Assembly (NCBI GenBank): GCA_016786925.1 | Contig: JAEUTU010000057.1 | Coordinates: 1 to 64,000 of the forward strand | DNA: 64,000 nt | From: Bacteroidia bacterium | GTDB taxonomy: Bacteria; Bacteroidota; Bacteroidia; 2-12-FULL-35-15 | Reading direction: 5' to 3' | Part shown: piece after piece, positions 8,584 to 17,373 of the stretch | Layout: each line of letters begins with the position of its first letter | Numbering within the stretch: position 1 is the first letter of the stretch | Program-made: the position numbers and the translations under genes | The notes under the pieces: model-generated | The model's input: the letters and a program-made list of their open reading frames with translations, nothing else | Database searches by the model: none | Told to the model about the DNA's origin: nothing

Positions 8584-9996
8584 TTATTTTTTGTAGGATT
8601 GAATAATGTCTGTAATAGTTGTGTTTTCTTTTAAGTCGGGGATGTATTCAAACAACTCATTGTGTTTTTCATAATCCAGTGCCAGTGCATTTTGTAAGAA
8701 TCCAAGTGCTTCCTGTTTTTGTCCGATGCTCATCAGGCAGGCAGCAATGCGGTATTGCAAAGGTGCATATTGTGGATGATGTTTGATCCCTTCGGCCAAT
8801 ATTTCCAATGATCCGTTCTTATCTTCCTGTTCAAACAGTAAGTTTGCATAGTCCAGCCAAATGTCGGTATCTTCCGGTTGTAGCTCGATCACCTTTTTGA
8901 AGGCATTTTCGGCATCTTCATAGAATTGCATTTTTTGTTGCAATTCACCATAGATATACCAGAAATCGGCATTGTTAGGCTCCAGCTCCAAGGCTTTTTT
9001 TGCATAATGGATGGCTTCAGCCGTTTTGCTTTGAGCATCCAATACGATCGCTATTCCAAGCCATGCGTCAGCTATTTGTGGGTTTACCTTGATGGATTTA
9101 TTATAATACACTAAGGCATGATCGTAATCTTCTTTTTTCTCGTAGCATTCACCAATGTAATAGAAGGTGATGGCATCGGGTTCTTCAAATTTTAATGTTT
9201 CCTTATACACTTCAATTGCCTCATCCAGCTTGCCTAAATTGGCTAACGAATTGGCTTTATTGAAATAGGCTGAGGCAAAATCTTCCACAATGGCAATGGC
9301 AAAGTCGTAAGCATCGATGGCTTTTTCGAACATACTCAAGCGATTGTAAGCTACTCCCAGGTTGAACCAGGCGGTGGCTGTATATGGATGTTTGTCGACA
9401 AACTCGGTATAGTATTTTACACTTTCTTCGGATTGTCCGTTCAATTCATAGCAGAATGCTAATTCGTACAATGCAGCTTCGTTTTCAGGATTTTCTTTGA
9501 TCGCCTTTTTAAGGTAGAAAATAGCATCGTCAAATTTGCCTGTATTTTCAAATTCAAAGGCCATGGCTAAATAGACCTCGTCAATATCTTCGGCATTTTC
9601 GGCTGCTTTTTTATAGTTCTCAATAGCTTGCTCGGTAAGTCCCATCTGGCTGTAGATACTGCCTTTTGTCATGTACAGTTCCGTATTGGAAGGTTCCATG
9701 CTTTCTACGAAAGAAAGGATCTCCAATGCTTTTTGGCTTTGGTTGGTAGCCGCGTAGATCTGTGCTTTTCTTAAAAAGAAGATGGTAGAAAAGGGGTACT
9801 GTCCGATCGCGAATTCGATCGCTTGAAGTGATCGTTTGGTATTATTCTTTTCTATATAATATTCAACAATGTCTTCTAATTCTTCGGCATCAAAAAAATA
9901 CTGCTTTTGGTTGGCCAACATCTCCTCAAAACGATCTACCAGCAGGATCAGATACTTGGCTCCTTTATGTTCATTTCCGTCAAAATCTTCGCTCAT
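8584..9996 (-). CDS. Cytosolic TPR protein, first gene of the aroE operon
   Basis: A 470-residue protein without signal peptide or membrane helix, built of about eleven tandem tetratricopeptide repeats from ~residue 40 to 450 (for example AWFNLGVAYNRLSMFEKAID and AYFNKANSLANLGKLDEAIE). The acidic N-terminus reads MSEDFDGNEHKGAKYL. TPR arrays act as protein-binding scaffolds; no enzymatic domain is seen. As the promoter-proximal gene of TPR-comA-rhodanese-dedA-aroE it is a conserved-looking neighbour of aroE, from memory also in other Bacteroidota, but its function is not known to me. An 18-bp palindrome lies 26 bp upstream. Confidence 0.85.
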   Translation of the reverse strand: MSEDFDGNEHKGAKYLILLVDRFEEMLANQKQYFFDAEELEDIVEYYIEKNNTKRSLQAIEFAIGQYPFSTIFFLRKAQIYAATNQSQKALEILSFVESMEPSNTELYMTKGSIYSQMGLTEQAIENYKKAAENAEDIDEVYLAMAFEFENTGKFDDAIFYLKKAIKENPENEAALYELAFCYELNGQSEESVKYYTEFVDKHPYTATAWFNLGVAYNRLSMFEKAIDAYDFAIAIVEDFASAYFNKANSLANLGKLDEAIEVYKETLKFEEPDAITFYYIGECYEKKEDYDHALVYYNKSIKVNPQIADAWLGIAIVLDAQSKTAEAIHYAKKALELEPNNADFWYIYGELQQKMQFYEDAENAFKKVIELQPEDTDIWLDYANLLFEQEDKNGSLEILAEGIKHHPQYAPLQYRIAACLMSIGQKQEALGFLQNALALDYEKHNELFEYIPDLKENTTITDIIQSYKK

Positions 9997-10021
9997 CTCT
10001 CTTCTGTTTATATGTTAAAAT

Positions 10022-10039
10022 ATATCAGATATCTGATAT
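10022..10039. promoter_or_regulatory. 18-bp perfect palindrome, candidate operator
   Basis: ATATCAGATATCTGATAT is a perfect 18-bp inverted repeat with no spacer, 26 bp upstream of the start of the TPR-comA-aroE operon and in the divergent intergenic region shared with glmM. Its symmetry and position suggest a binding site for a dimeric regulator. With no loop and no T-run it is not a terminator. Confidence 0.5.
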
Positions 10040-10142
10040 TCTGGCGAAATTAGTAAAAAAAGACCTATTTAGGTACATTTGTTTTTAACAGCCTCATTTT
10101 GATATGTTAAGAACTTCCATTTTATAAGAAGTGCTAAAAAAC

Positions 10143-10150
10143 TATCTTTG
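10143..10150 (+). promoter_or_regulatory. Bacteroidota -7 element upstream of glmM
   Basis: TATCTTTG matches TAnnTTTG exactly and lies 44 bp before the glmM ATG. A second match, TACATTTG, occurs at 10074-10081. Neither has a clear TTG at the ideal -33 distance, so only the -7 part is supported. Confidence 0.5.
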
Positions 10151-10194
10151 CATGCTTATTTTTTTGAAAAACACACGAAGAAAGCAAATACATT

Positions 10195-11628
10195 ATGACC
10201 TTAATTAAATCAATATCAGGTATTAGAGGTACAATTGGCGGTAAGCCTGGCGAAGGATTAAGTCCCTTGGATGTTGTTAAATTCACTTCCGCATTCGCAA
10301 CCTGGATCAAAAACCACTCTAAAAAAGAACGTATCAAGATCGTGGTGGGACGAGATGCCCGCATCTCAGGTGAGATGGTTAACAATCTGGTTTTAGGCAC
10401 ATTGCAAGGTTTGGGTGTAGATGTGATTGATGTCGGATTATCCACAACACCTACTGTAGAGATCGCTGTGCCGGATGAAAAAGCGCATGGTGGTATCATT
10501 TTAACTGCCAGTCATAATCCAAAGCAATGGAATGCATTAAAGTTATTGAATGAAAAAGGAGAATTTATCAGCGAAAAGGATGGTGCCGAAGTATTGGAGA
10601 TCGCTGAAAAAGAAGCATACACTTTTGCCGATGTGAACTCATTGGGCAAGATCACCAAGAACGACACGTATTTTAAAAAGCATATTGACAAGATCTTAGC
10701 ACTTTCATTGGTGGATGTGCCTGCCATTAAAGCGGCAAAATTCAAAGTGGTGATCGACTGTGTGAATTCTACCGGTGGAATCGTATTGCCACAGTTGCTG
10801 GAAGCATTAGGTGTGGAATCGGTTGTGAAATTGTATTGCGACCCGACAGGTGAGTTTCCGCATAACCCGGAACCTTTGCCGGAGAATTTAAGAGACATCT
10901 CCAAAGCCGTTGTAAAGGAAAAAGCACATGTTGGTATTGTGGTCGATCCGGATGTAGATCGTTTGGCACTTGTGTGCGAAGATGGAGAAATGTTCGGAGA
11001 AGAATATACCTTGGTAGCTGTTGCTGAATATGTACTGAATAAAAGAACACCGGCTGAAAAAGCAGCAGGTAAAAAAGGGAATACCGTTTCCAATTTATCA
11101 TCTACCCGTGCATTGCGCGATGTAACTGAAAAACATGGCGGACAATACAATGCCTCGGCAGTGGGAGAAGTAAATGTGGTGAAAATGATGAAAGAAACCA
11201 ATGCGATTATTGGTGGAGAAGGAAATGGAGGCGTTATTTTGCCTGAATTGCATTACGGACGTGATGCTTTGGTGGGAATTGCGATCTTCCTTTCGCACTT
11301 GGCGAAATACGGAAAAACATGTTCCATGTTGCGTTCAACCTATCCGGATTATCATATATCGAAAAATAAGATTGAGCTAACTCCGGAGATCAATGTGGAT
11401 CGTATCCTGGAAGATATAAAAGTAAAGTACAAAAAACAACCGATCAATACGGTGGATGGCGTAAAGATAGAGTTTGACAAGGAATGGGTGCATTTGCGCA
11501 AGTCGAATACCGAGCCGATCATCCGTATTTATTCGGAGAGCGAAAGTGAAACAACAGCTGATAATCTGGCTAAAAAGATCATGGCAGATATCCGTGAATT
11601 CATAAAAATGCAGCAAATTGCTGTTTAG
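10195..11628 (+). CDS. glmM: Phosphoglucosamine mutase (alpha-D-phosphohexomutase family)
   Basis: A 477-residue phosphohexomutase. The phosphoserine loop is ILTASHNPKQWNALK with the active serine Ser106. The magnesium loop DPDVDR is at 251-256, the sugar loop GEGNGGV is at ~341-347, and the phosphate-binding loop RKSNTEPIIRIY is near the C-terminus. The G-for-A reading of the sugar loop and the NPKQWN sequence favour GlmM, which converts glucosamine-6-phosphate to glucosamine-1-phosphate for UDP-GlcNAc synthesis. A phosphomannomutase/phosphoglucomutase activity cannot be excluded from sequence alone. It is transcribed divergently from the aroE operon. Confidence 0.88.
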   Translation: MTLIKSISGIRGTIGGKPGEGLSPLDVVKFTSAFATWIKNHSKKERIKIVVGRDARISGEMVNNLVLGTLQGLGVDVIDVGLSTTPTVEIAVPDEKAHGGIILTASHNPKQWNALKLLNEKGEFISEKDGAEVLEIAEKEAYTFADVNSLGKITKNDTYFKKHIDKILALSLVDVPAIKAAKFKVVIDCVNSTGGIVLPQLLEALGVESVVKLYCDPTGEFPHNPEPLPENLRDISKAVVKEKAHVGIVVDPDVDRLALVCEDGEMFGEEYTLVAVAEYVLNKRTPAEKAAGKKGNTVSNLSSTRALRDVTEKHGGQYNASAVGEVNVVKMMKETNAIIGGEGNGGVILPELHYGRDALVGIAIFLSHLAKYGKTCSMLRSTYPDYHISKNKIELTPEINVDRILEDIKVKYKKQPINTVDGVKIEFDKEWVHLRKSNTEPIIRIYSESESETTADNLAKKIMADIREFIKMQQIAV

Positions 11629-11687
11629 TAATTGGTGACTTGTTTATATCATTGCAAGCACAATCCATTTTTTAAAAATAATTTGAT

Positions 11688-12833
11688 ATGAAAGTATATT
11701 TAGACAATGCCGCTACTACACCTTTAGATAAAGAAGTATTAGAGGCGATGTTGCCATATATGACCGAACATTTCGGTAATCCATCTTCTATCCATTCATT
11801 CGGACGTAAAACACGTGCTGCTATAGAAGGTGCCCGTAAGTCGGTTGCCAAATTTTTGAATGTTTCTCCTGCTGAGATCTTTTTTACATCGGGTGGAACA
11901 GAGGCCGATAATCAGGCGATCCGTTGCAGCATCCATGATATGGGAATTAAACATGCCATCACTACTAAGATAGAGCACCATGCGGTATTGCATACGCTGG
12001 AGGCATTGGAGCATGATGGACATATCAAATTAAGTTTTGTTAATTTAACTCCTGAAGGCCATGTGGATCTGAATCACCTAGATCAATTGCTAAAAGAAAA
12101 CGGTAGAACATTGGTTTCTTTGATGCATGCCAACAATGAGATCGGTAATTTACTTCCATTAAAAGAAGTAGGAGATATTTGTGCAAAATACGATGCCGTT
12201 TTCCATTCGGATACCGTGCAAACCATGGGACATTATCCAATGGATCTTCAAGCCATCAATGTGCATTTTATTACGTGTGCCGCACATAAATTTCACGGAC
12301 CAAAAGGTGTAGGTTTCTTATACATCAGCAATAAAGTAACGATCAATCCTTTGATCTACGGTGGATCGCAAGAGCGTAACATGCGTGGTGGTACCGAAAA
12401 TTTGTATGGTATCATTGGTTTGGCAAAAGCTCTGGAAGTGGCTAACCGCGATATGCAAGCACATGAAGATCATATTTTGGGTGTAAAAAAATACATGGTG
12501 GAGCAGTTAAAAGCAGCTATTCCGGGTGTGGAGTTCAATGGTGCTTGTTTGAATAATTGTTTATACACGGTATTGAATGTACGTTTTCCGCATACTGAAA
12601 ATGCGGAGATGTTGTTGTTTAACCTGGATATTGCCGGTATTGCTGCTTCAGGCGGAAGTGCTTGTACCAGCGGAAGCAATCAAGGCTCGCACGTATTACG
12701 TGGTATCGGTGCCGATGTAACGCGACCATCTGTTCGTTTTTCATTCAGCAAATACAATACAAAAGAAGAAGTGGATTATACCGTTTCTAAACTGAAAGAA
12801 TTGTTTGGTGTAAAAGCCATGGTTAATTCCTAG
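11688..12833 (+). CDS. Cysteine desulfurase (NifS/IscS family)
   Basis: A 381-residue PLP enzyme that moves cysteine sulfur to a persulfide for Fe-S clusters, thiolated tRNA or other sulfur uses. It starts MKVYLDNAATTPLD. The PLP lysine is Lys201 (CAAHKFHGPKGVGF), the histidine stacking on PLP lies in KIEHHAVL, and the catalytic cysteine is Cys326 in SGGSACTSGSNQGSHVL. The mobile loop SACTSGS is characteristic of group I (NifS/IscS) enzymes. No iscU, iscR or suf gene adjoins it, so the acceptor is unknown. A strong terminator follows. Confidence 0.93.
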   Translation: MKVYLDNAATTPLDKEVLEAMLPYMTEHFGNPSSIHSFGRKTRAAIEGARKSVAKFLNVSPAEIFFTSGGTEADNQAIRCSIHDMGIKHAITTKIEHHAVLHTLEALEHDGHIKLSFVNLTPEGHVDLNHLDQLLKENGRTLVSLMHANNEIGNLLPLKEVGDICAKYDAVFHSDTVQTMGHYPMDLQAINVHFITCAAHKFHGPKGVGFLYISNKVTINPLIYGGSQERNMRGGTENLYGIIGLAKALEVANRDMQAHEDHILGVKKYMVEQLKAAIPGVEFNGACLNNCLYTVLNVRFPHTENAEMLLFNLDIAGIAASGGSACTSGSNQGSHVLRGIGADVTRPSVRFSFSKYNTKEEVDYTVSKLKELFGVKAMVNS

Positions 12834-12853
12834 TATCTGTTTAATTATTATGT

Positions 12854-12887
12854 AAAAGAGTGAAGGAAAATCCTTCACTCTTTTTTT
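12854..12887 (+). terminator. Rho-independent terminator after the cysteine desulfurase gene
   Basis: A 14-bp perfect stem (12854-12867 with 12871-12884, core GAGTGAAGGA / TCCTTCACTC) with an AAA loop, ending in a T-run. It starts 21 bp after the stop codon. Confidence 0.9.
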
Positions 12888-12942
12888 ATTTGTTTGGGTC
12901 TAAAAAAATGCCTTTAACATTCGTCTTTCCCCTTAATTTTTC

Positions 12943-12950
12943 TAAATTTG
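12943..12950 (+). promoter_or_regulatory. Bacteroidota -7 element of ffh
   Basis: TAAATTTG matches TAnnTTTG and lies 39 bp before the ffh ATG, just downstream of the preceding terminator. No TTG at the best -33 spacing. Confidence 0.55.
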
Positions 12951-12989
12951 CATTCCCGTAAAACAAGCGGAAACAAAAATAAAATTACC

Positions 12990-14336
12990 ATGTTTGATAA
13001 TTTAAGTGACAAGCTCGATCGCGCCTTTAAACTCTTAAAAGGCCAAGGAAAAATTACAGAGATCAATGTATCGGAAACAGTGAAGGAGATCAGAAAAGCC
13101 TTGCTGGATGCCGATGTTAATTATAAAGTTGCCAAACAATTTACCGATTCGGTGAAAGAAAAAGCATTAGGCCAGAATGTGCTTACTTCTATTTCTCCCG
13201 GACAATTGATGGTAAAGATCACCCATGAAGAGTTAACCAACTTGATGGGCGGAAGTACCGAAGATATTAAGTTGGGTGGTAATCCAACGGTGATCTTGAT
13301 GAGCGGTTTGCAAGGTTCGGGTAAAACCACTTTTTCCGGTAAATTGGCGAATCACTTAAAAAACAAAAGAGGTAAAAAGCCTTTATTGGTTGCCTGCGAT
13401 ATCTACCGTCCTGCCGCTATCGATCAGTTACATGTTCTGGGTGAGCAAATAGGCGTAGATGTATTTTCCGACAGAGAGAATAAAGATGCGGTATCGATCG
13501 CACAAAAAGGGATCAAACATGCCAAAGAAAATGGCAACTCGGTTGTGATCATCGATACTGCGGGTCGTTTAGCTATTGATGAACAAATGATGAATGAGAT
13601 CGCGGCAGTGAAAGCAGCTGTGAATCCGAATGAGATCTTATTTGTAGTTGACTCCATGACGGGGCAGGATGCTGTAAATACAGCCAAAGCATTCAACGAC
13701 CGTTTGGATTTTGATGGTGTGGTACTTACTAAATTAGATGGTGATACACGTGGTGGTGCGGCCCTTTCTATTAAATCGGTTGTTAACAAGCCGATCAAAT
13801 TTGTGGGTACAGGCGAGAAGATGGATGCGATCGATGTATTTCATCCGAATCGTATGGCAGATCGTATTCTTGGCATGGGTGACGTTGTTACCCTTGTGGA
13901 GCGTGCGCAGGAACAATACGATGCTGAAGAAGCACGTAAATTGCAAAAGAAGATCGCTAAGAATCAATTTAGCTTCAACGACTTTTTAGCGCAATTGCAA
14001 CAGATCAAGAAAATGGGTAATATCAAAGATCTGGTTGGTATGATACCGGGTGTTGGTAAAGCTTTGAAAGGGGTGGATATTGATGATAATGCGTTTAAAG
14101 GGATTGAAGCGATCATTTATTCGATGACACCAACAGAACGTGAAAATCCTGAATTGTTGAATGGTAAACGCAGAGAGCGTATTGCCAAAGGTAGTGGAAC
14201 AAGCATTCAGGAAGTGAACCGTTTGATCAAACAATTTGAAGATACACGTAAGATGATGCGTATGATGGGCGATAAAAAACAAATGGCGAAGATGATGAGC
14301 CAAATGAAGAATATGCCCGGAATGGGAAGAATGTAG
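12990..14336 (+). CDS. ffh: Signal recognition particle GTPase Ffh
   Basis: A 448-residue SRP54 protein from the ATG at 12990, which opens MFDNLSDKLDRAFKLLKGQG; an in-frame TTG at 12948 is part of the promoter element and is not the start. It has the N domain, then the G domain with GLQGSGKTTFSGKLA (~106-120), DTAGRLAIDE and TKLDGDTRGGAALS, then the methionine-rich M domain that ends MMRMMGDKKQMAKMM and so on. With 4.5S RNA it delivers nascent membrane proteins to FtsY. The length and all motifs are normal. A GT-rich repeat directly follows the stop. Confidence 0.97.
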   Translation: MFDNLSDKLDRAFKLLKGQGKITEINVSETVKEIRKALLDADVNYKVAKQFTDSVKEKALGQNVLTSISPGQLMVKITHEELTNLMGGSTEDIKLGGNPTVILMSGLQGSGKTTFSGKLANHLKNKRGKKPLLVACDIYRPAAIDQLHVLGEQIGVDVFSDRENKDAVSIAQKGIKHAKENGNSVVIIDTAGRLAIDEQMMNEIAAVKAAVNPNEILFVVDSMTGQDAVNTAKAFNDRLDFDGVVLTKLDGDTRGGAALSIKSVVNKPIKFVGTGEKMDAIDVFHPNRMADRILGMGDVVTLVERAQEQYDAEEARKLQKKIAKNQFSFNDFLAQLQQIKKMGNIKDLVGMIPGVGKALKGVDIDDNAFKGIEAIIYSMTPTERENPELLNGKRRERIAKGSGTSIQEVNRLIKQFEDTRKMMRMMGDKKQMAKMMSQMKNMPGMGRM

Positions 14337-14337
14337 A

Positions 14338-14412
14338 ATTTAGAGTTGTTGAGTTGGAGAATTGTTGAGTTGGAGAATTGAAAGATTGTTGAGTTGTAGA
14401 TTTGGAGAGTTT
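14338..14412 (+). repeat. GT-rich, C-free 3' repeat tract (family R2)
   Basis: About 75 bp after the ffh stop consist of imperfect copies of GTTGAGTTGGAGAATT. The reverse complement of the same unit occurs downstream of the stops of minus-strand genes at 44667-44725, 45500-45558 and 46930-46997. In every case the gene-sense strand is free or nearly free of C. The function is unknown. Confidence 0.8.
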
Positions 14413-14445
14413 TGATTTGAGATAAAAAAAGAAAATAAAAATTGT

Positions 14446-15327
14446 ATGGCAGAATTAATTGATGGTAAAAAAATATCGACTCTTATACAAGAGGAGATCC
14501 GTGTGGAAGTATCTGCCATAAAAAATAATGGAGGGAAGATCCCGCATTTAGCTGCTGTATTGGTTGGTAATGATGGTGCCAGCGAAACCTATGTAGGAGC
14601 AAAAGTAAAAGCATGCGAGAATATTGGTTTTAAATCTACTTTAGTCCGTTTAGCAGAAAGCACTACCGAACAAGAATTATTAATGATCGTGGATGGATTG
14701 AATAAAGATGCTGATATTGATGGTTACATTGTTCAGTTACCTTTGCCAAAGCATATCAACGATCAAAAGATCATTGAAGCCATTGATCCGAAAAAAGATG
14801 TAGATGGTTTTCATCCGCAAAATGTTGGCCGAATGGCTTTGAACTTACCAACCTATTTGCCGGCAACACCATTTGGTATTGTTCAGTTATTGGAACGTTA
14901 TAAAATTGAAACAGCTGGAAAACATTGTGTGGTGATCGGTCGCAGCCACATTGTGGGTTCGCCCATGAGTATTCTAATGGCACGTAATGCTTATCCCGGT
15001 AATTGCACCGTAACATTATGTCATAGCCGCACTCCCAATTTAAAAGAACATACACTGAAAGCAGATATCTTAATTGTTGCATTAGGCAAACCTGAATTTG
15101 TAACTGCCGATATGGTAAAAGATGGAGTAGTGGTGGTGGATGTAGGAATTACCCGCATGGCTTCCGACAAAACGAAATCGGGTTATAAATTGTTTGGCGA
15201 TGTGAAATTTGATGAAGTAGCTGCTAAAGCATCCTTCATTACTCCTGTTCCCGGTGGTGTTGGTCCTATGACCATTGCCTCTCTATTAATGAACACCTTA
15301 AAAGCGTCTAAGAAGGAAGTGTATTAA
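14446..15327 (+). CDS. folD: Methylenetetrahydrofolate dehydrogenase / methenyltetrahydrofolate cyclohydrolase
   Basis: A 293-residue bifunctional FolD that interconverts methylene-, methenyl- and 10-formyl-tetrahydrofolate. The catalytic Tyr49 and Lys53 lie in [22 protein letters not shown] contributes Gln97, and KKDVDGFHP contributes Asp120. The NADP-binding loop is [16 protein letters not shown], and the C-terminal [16 protein letters not shown] is typical. Length is normal. It lies downstream of ffh after the repeat tract and may share a transcript with it; no promoter match was seen in the 109-bp gap. Confidence 0.96.
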   Translation: MAELIDGKKISTLIQEEIRVEVSAIKNNGGKIPHLAAVLVGNDGASETYVGAKVKACENIGFKSTLVRLAESTTEQELLMIVDGLNKDADIDGYIVQLPLPKHINDQKIIEAIDPKKDVDGFHPQNVGRMALNLPTYLPATPFGIVQLLERYKIETAGKHCVVIGRSHIVGSPMSILMARNAYPGNCTVTLCHSRTPNLKEHTLKADILIVALGKPEFVTADMVKDGVVVVDVGITRMASDKTKSGYKLFGDVKFDEVAAKASFITPVPGGVGPMTIASLLMNTLKASKKEVY

Positions 15328-15375
15328 TACTATTCCTTACTCATTTATTCTATATTCTATTTCGACCAATTGTAT

Positions 15376-15383
15376 TATCTTTG
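15376..15383 (+). promoter_or_regulatory. Bacteroidota -7 element of the TPR/PD40 gene
   Basis: TATCTTTG matches TAnnTTTG, 24 bp before the ATG at 15408, giving a short leader. The -33 position has no clear TTG. Confidence 0.5.
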
Positions 15384-15407
15384 TGGTCGGAAAATCAAAA
15401 AATAACG

Positions 15408-17006
15408 ATGAAAACAAAACGTTTAGTTTGGGCATTGAGCCTTTCTGTATTTTTTAATGCTGCAGCAATTGCGCAGGACGATGATACTAAAGTAGATCCT
15501 TACAAAGCTGATGCGAAGTTCAATTATGGAAATTATGAAGGAGCATTAGATGATTATTTGAATTTGCTGGATGCTGATCCTAAGAATGATAAATACAATT
15601 ATAATATTGCTATTTGTTATTTGAATACCAATATCAATAAATCAAAAGCGATCCCATATTTGGAGATCCTTACCCGCAAACCGAAATTCGATCCGAATGC
15701 CATGTATTTGTTGGGTAGAGCCTATCATTACGCTTATCGTTTTGATGATGCCATCAAAGCATATAACACGTTCAAACAAACGGGACGAGGTAATGCCGAG
15801 AACCTGGCCGATGTGGATCGTCAGATCCAGTTTTGTATCAATGCAAAAGAGCTGATGAAGTTTCCTTTGGATGTGAAATTTGAAAACTTGGGAACCAATG
15901 TCAATTCTCCTTATGCGGATTATTATCCGTTTGTGCCAAGTGATGAGTCGTTCATTATATTTAATTCTCGCAGACAGGACGATGCATCAGTCAAACAGAA
16001 TGAAGATGGAACCTATCCGGCAGCTATTTATATTGCCAAAGTAACCGAAGGAAATTTTATAAAAGCAAAGAATATCGGTCCGCCAATTTCAAAAAAAGAT
16101 GGAGAACAGGAAGTGATCGGGTTATCGGCAACAGGTGAATTTATGTTGTTGTATTATACCAATTTGAAAGGTGTAGGAGATATTTATATAACATCAACTG
16201 ACAAGAACCGTAGTTTTAAAACGGCAGAAAAATTGACGGAGAACATCAATTCATCTAAAGCAGAAGAGATAGCTGCTTGTATTAGTGGTGATGGTAATAC
16301 CTTATATTTTGCAAGTACGCGCGAAGGTGGTTTTGGTGGTACCGATCTGTATTTCAGTAAAAAATTACCGAATGGAACCTGGGGGCCTGCACAGAATTTA
16401 GGAAAAGAGATCAATACACCATTTGATGAAGATTTCCCGAATTTATCAGCTGATGGGAAAGTGTTGTATTTCAGCTCTAATGGTCATACCACCATGGGTG
16501 GATACGATATCTTTAAAGCAGAGTTGAATACAGCGACTAATCAGTTCAGTAATCCTAAGAACATTGGTTATCCGATCAATACTCCGGAAGACAATTATAA
16601 CTTCCGTGTTTCGAGCAACGGTCGTTATGGTTATATCTCTGCATTGCGCGATGGAGGATTGGGTGATCTGGATATTTACCGTGTTACGTTCAACGAGATC
16701 GAACCCGAATATTCAGTTATGAATGGAAATATTTCTTCAGCCGATTCAACACAAAGATTGAATTACTCAGATGTGTTTATTACTGTAACCGATACCAAAA
16801 CACAAGAGATCGTAGGGAATTATTTACCGAATCCGAATAGCGGACGATATGTGATGGTACTTTCACCGGGAACGTATGAAGTGAGCATTGAAGCGAATGG
16901 ATTTGTGCCGGTAACGGAGAAAGTAACGATCCTTGATAAGAGCTCTTTCAAGTTTGAGATCTCGAAAGATATTCATCTCAAGCCCGAAGGTTATCAGAAT
17001 AAATAA
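15408..17006 (+). CDS. Secreted TPR / PD40 beta-propeller protein
   Basis: A 532-residue protein with a signal peptide (MKTKRLVWALSLSVFFNAAA...AQ), TPR-like helices at ~30-140, and a WD40-like PD40 propeller at ~170-430 with repeats such as GNTLYFASTREGGFGGTDLY, GKVLYFSSNGHTTMGGYDIF and GRYGYISALRDGGLGDLDIY. A carboxypeptidase-regulatory-like beta domain fills ~445-530. The order resembles the front of PorE-type T9SS envelope proteins, but the C-terminal OmpA peptidoglycan-binding domain is missing. It probably acts in the periplasm or at the outer membrane. The ATG at 15408 is preferred to an in-frame TTG at 15381 that belongs to the promoter element. Confidence 0.8.
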   Translation: MKTKRLVWALSLSVFFNAAAIAQDDDTKVDPYKADAKFNYGNYEGALDDYLNLLDADPKNDKYNYNIAICYLNTNINKSKAIPYLEILTRKPKFDPNAMYLLGRAYHYAYRFDDAIKAYNTFKQTGRGNAENLADVDRQIQFCINAKELMKFPLDVKFENLGTNVNSPYADYYPFVPSDESFIIFNSRRQDDASVKQNEDGTYPAAIYIAKVTEGNFIKAKNIGPPISKKDGEQEVIGLSATGEFMLLYYTNLKGVGDIYITSTDKNRSFKTAEKLTENINSSKAEEIAACISGDGNTLYFASTREGGFGGTDLYFSKKLPNGTWGPAQNLGKEINTPFDEDFPNLSADGKVLYFSSNGHTTMGGYDIFKAELNTATNQFSNPKNIGYPINTPEDNYNFRVSSNGRYGYISALRDGGLGDLDIYRVTFNEIEPEYSVMNGNISSADSTQRLNYSDVFITVTDTKTQEIVGNYLPNPNSGRYVMVLSPGTYEVSIEANGFVPVTEKVTILDKSSFKFEISKDIHLKPEGYQNK

Positions 17007-17009
17007 AAA

Positions 17010-17043
17010 AGAAAATCCCCGGCAAGCTTGCCGGGGATTTTCT
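17010..17043. terminator. Bidirectional terminator between convergent genes
   Basis: A 17-bp perfect inverted repeat (17010-17026 with 17027-17043; core ATCCCCGGCAAG / CTTGCCGGGGAT) flanked by A-rich and T-rich ends. It sits exactly between the stop at 17006 and the convergent stop at 17044. Confidence 0.9.
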
Positions 17044-17373
17044 TTAGGAGATAATTTTTTTATCTGCTCTTCCTGCTAGTTGACCTAAAACAAATGCACA
17101 TATCGCAGTGGTTAATAGAATCAATAAATGATCGGAATAATTGACTATTGTAGCAAAGATCATTAACCCTGAAATGTACCAGAATAGACCGATCTTTTTT
17201 ATTACAACTACCGAATTGAATTTTGTTTGAATCAAAAATCCGGTGCCAGCAAATAATACAAAGCAAATAATTAATGTGAGCCATTCATTATTGAAATACC
17301 ATGTAAAATTGGTAATAAAACCTATTATACCACCAATTATAATTGTTTTTAGCCAGGTTAATTCGTTTTTCAT
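17044..17373 (-). CDS. Small four-helix membrane protein, unknown
   Basis: 109 residues with four predicted membrane helices (around 9-27, 33-50, 61-78 and 84-100) and short charged ends (MKNELTWLK... and ...GRADKKIIS). I do not recognise a family. Its start overlaps the end of the upstream lipoprotein gene by 4 bp, so the two are probably translated from one mRNA with the second lipoprotein gene at 17971-18546. An envelope role is the only inference possible. Confidence 0.65.
   Translation of the reverse strand: MKNELTWLKTIIIGGIIGFITNFTWYFNNEWLTLIICFVLFAGTGFLIQTKFNSVVVIKKIGLFWYISGLMIFATIVNYSDHLLILLTTAICAFVLGQLAGRADKKIIS

Noticed and set aside
10134-10499. A 121-residue minus-strand frame opposite the start of glmM
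   Set aside because: Shadow of the glmM frame; no motif and it would cross the glmM promoter.
10512-11201. Long antisense frames opposite glmM, and likewise 4780-5295 opposite paaZ and 13424-13798 opposite ffh
   Set aside because: They lie wholly within strongly supported enzymes, have serine/leucine-rich random composition and no promoter or start context.
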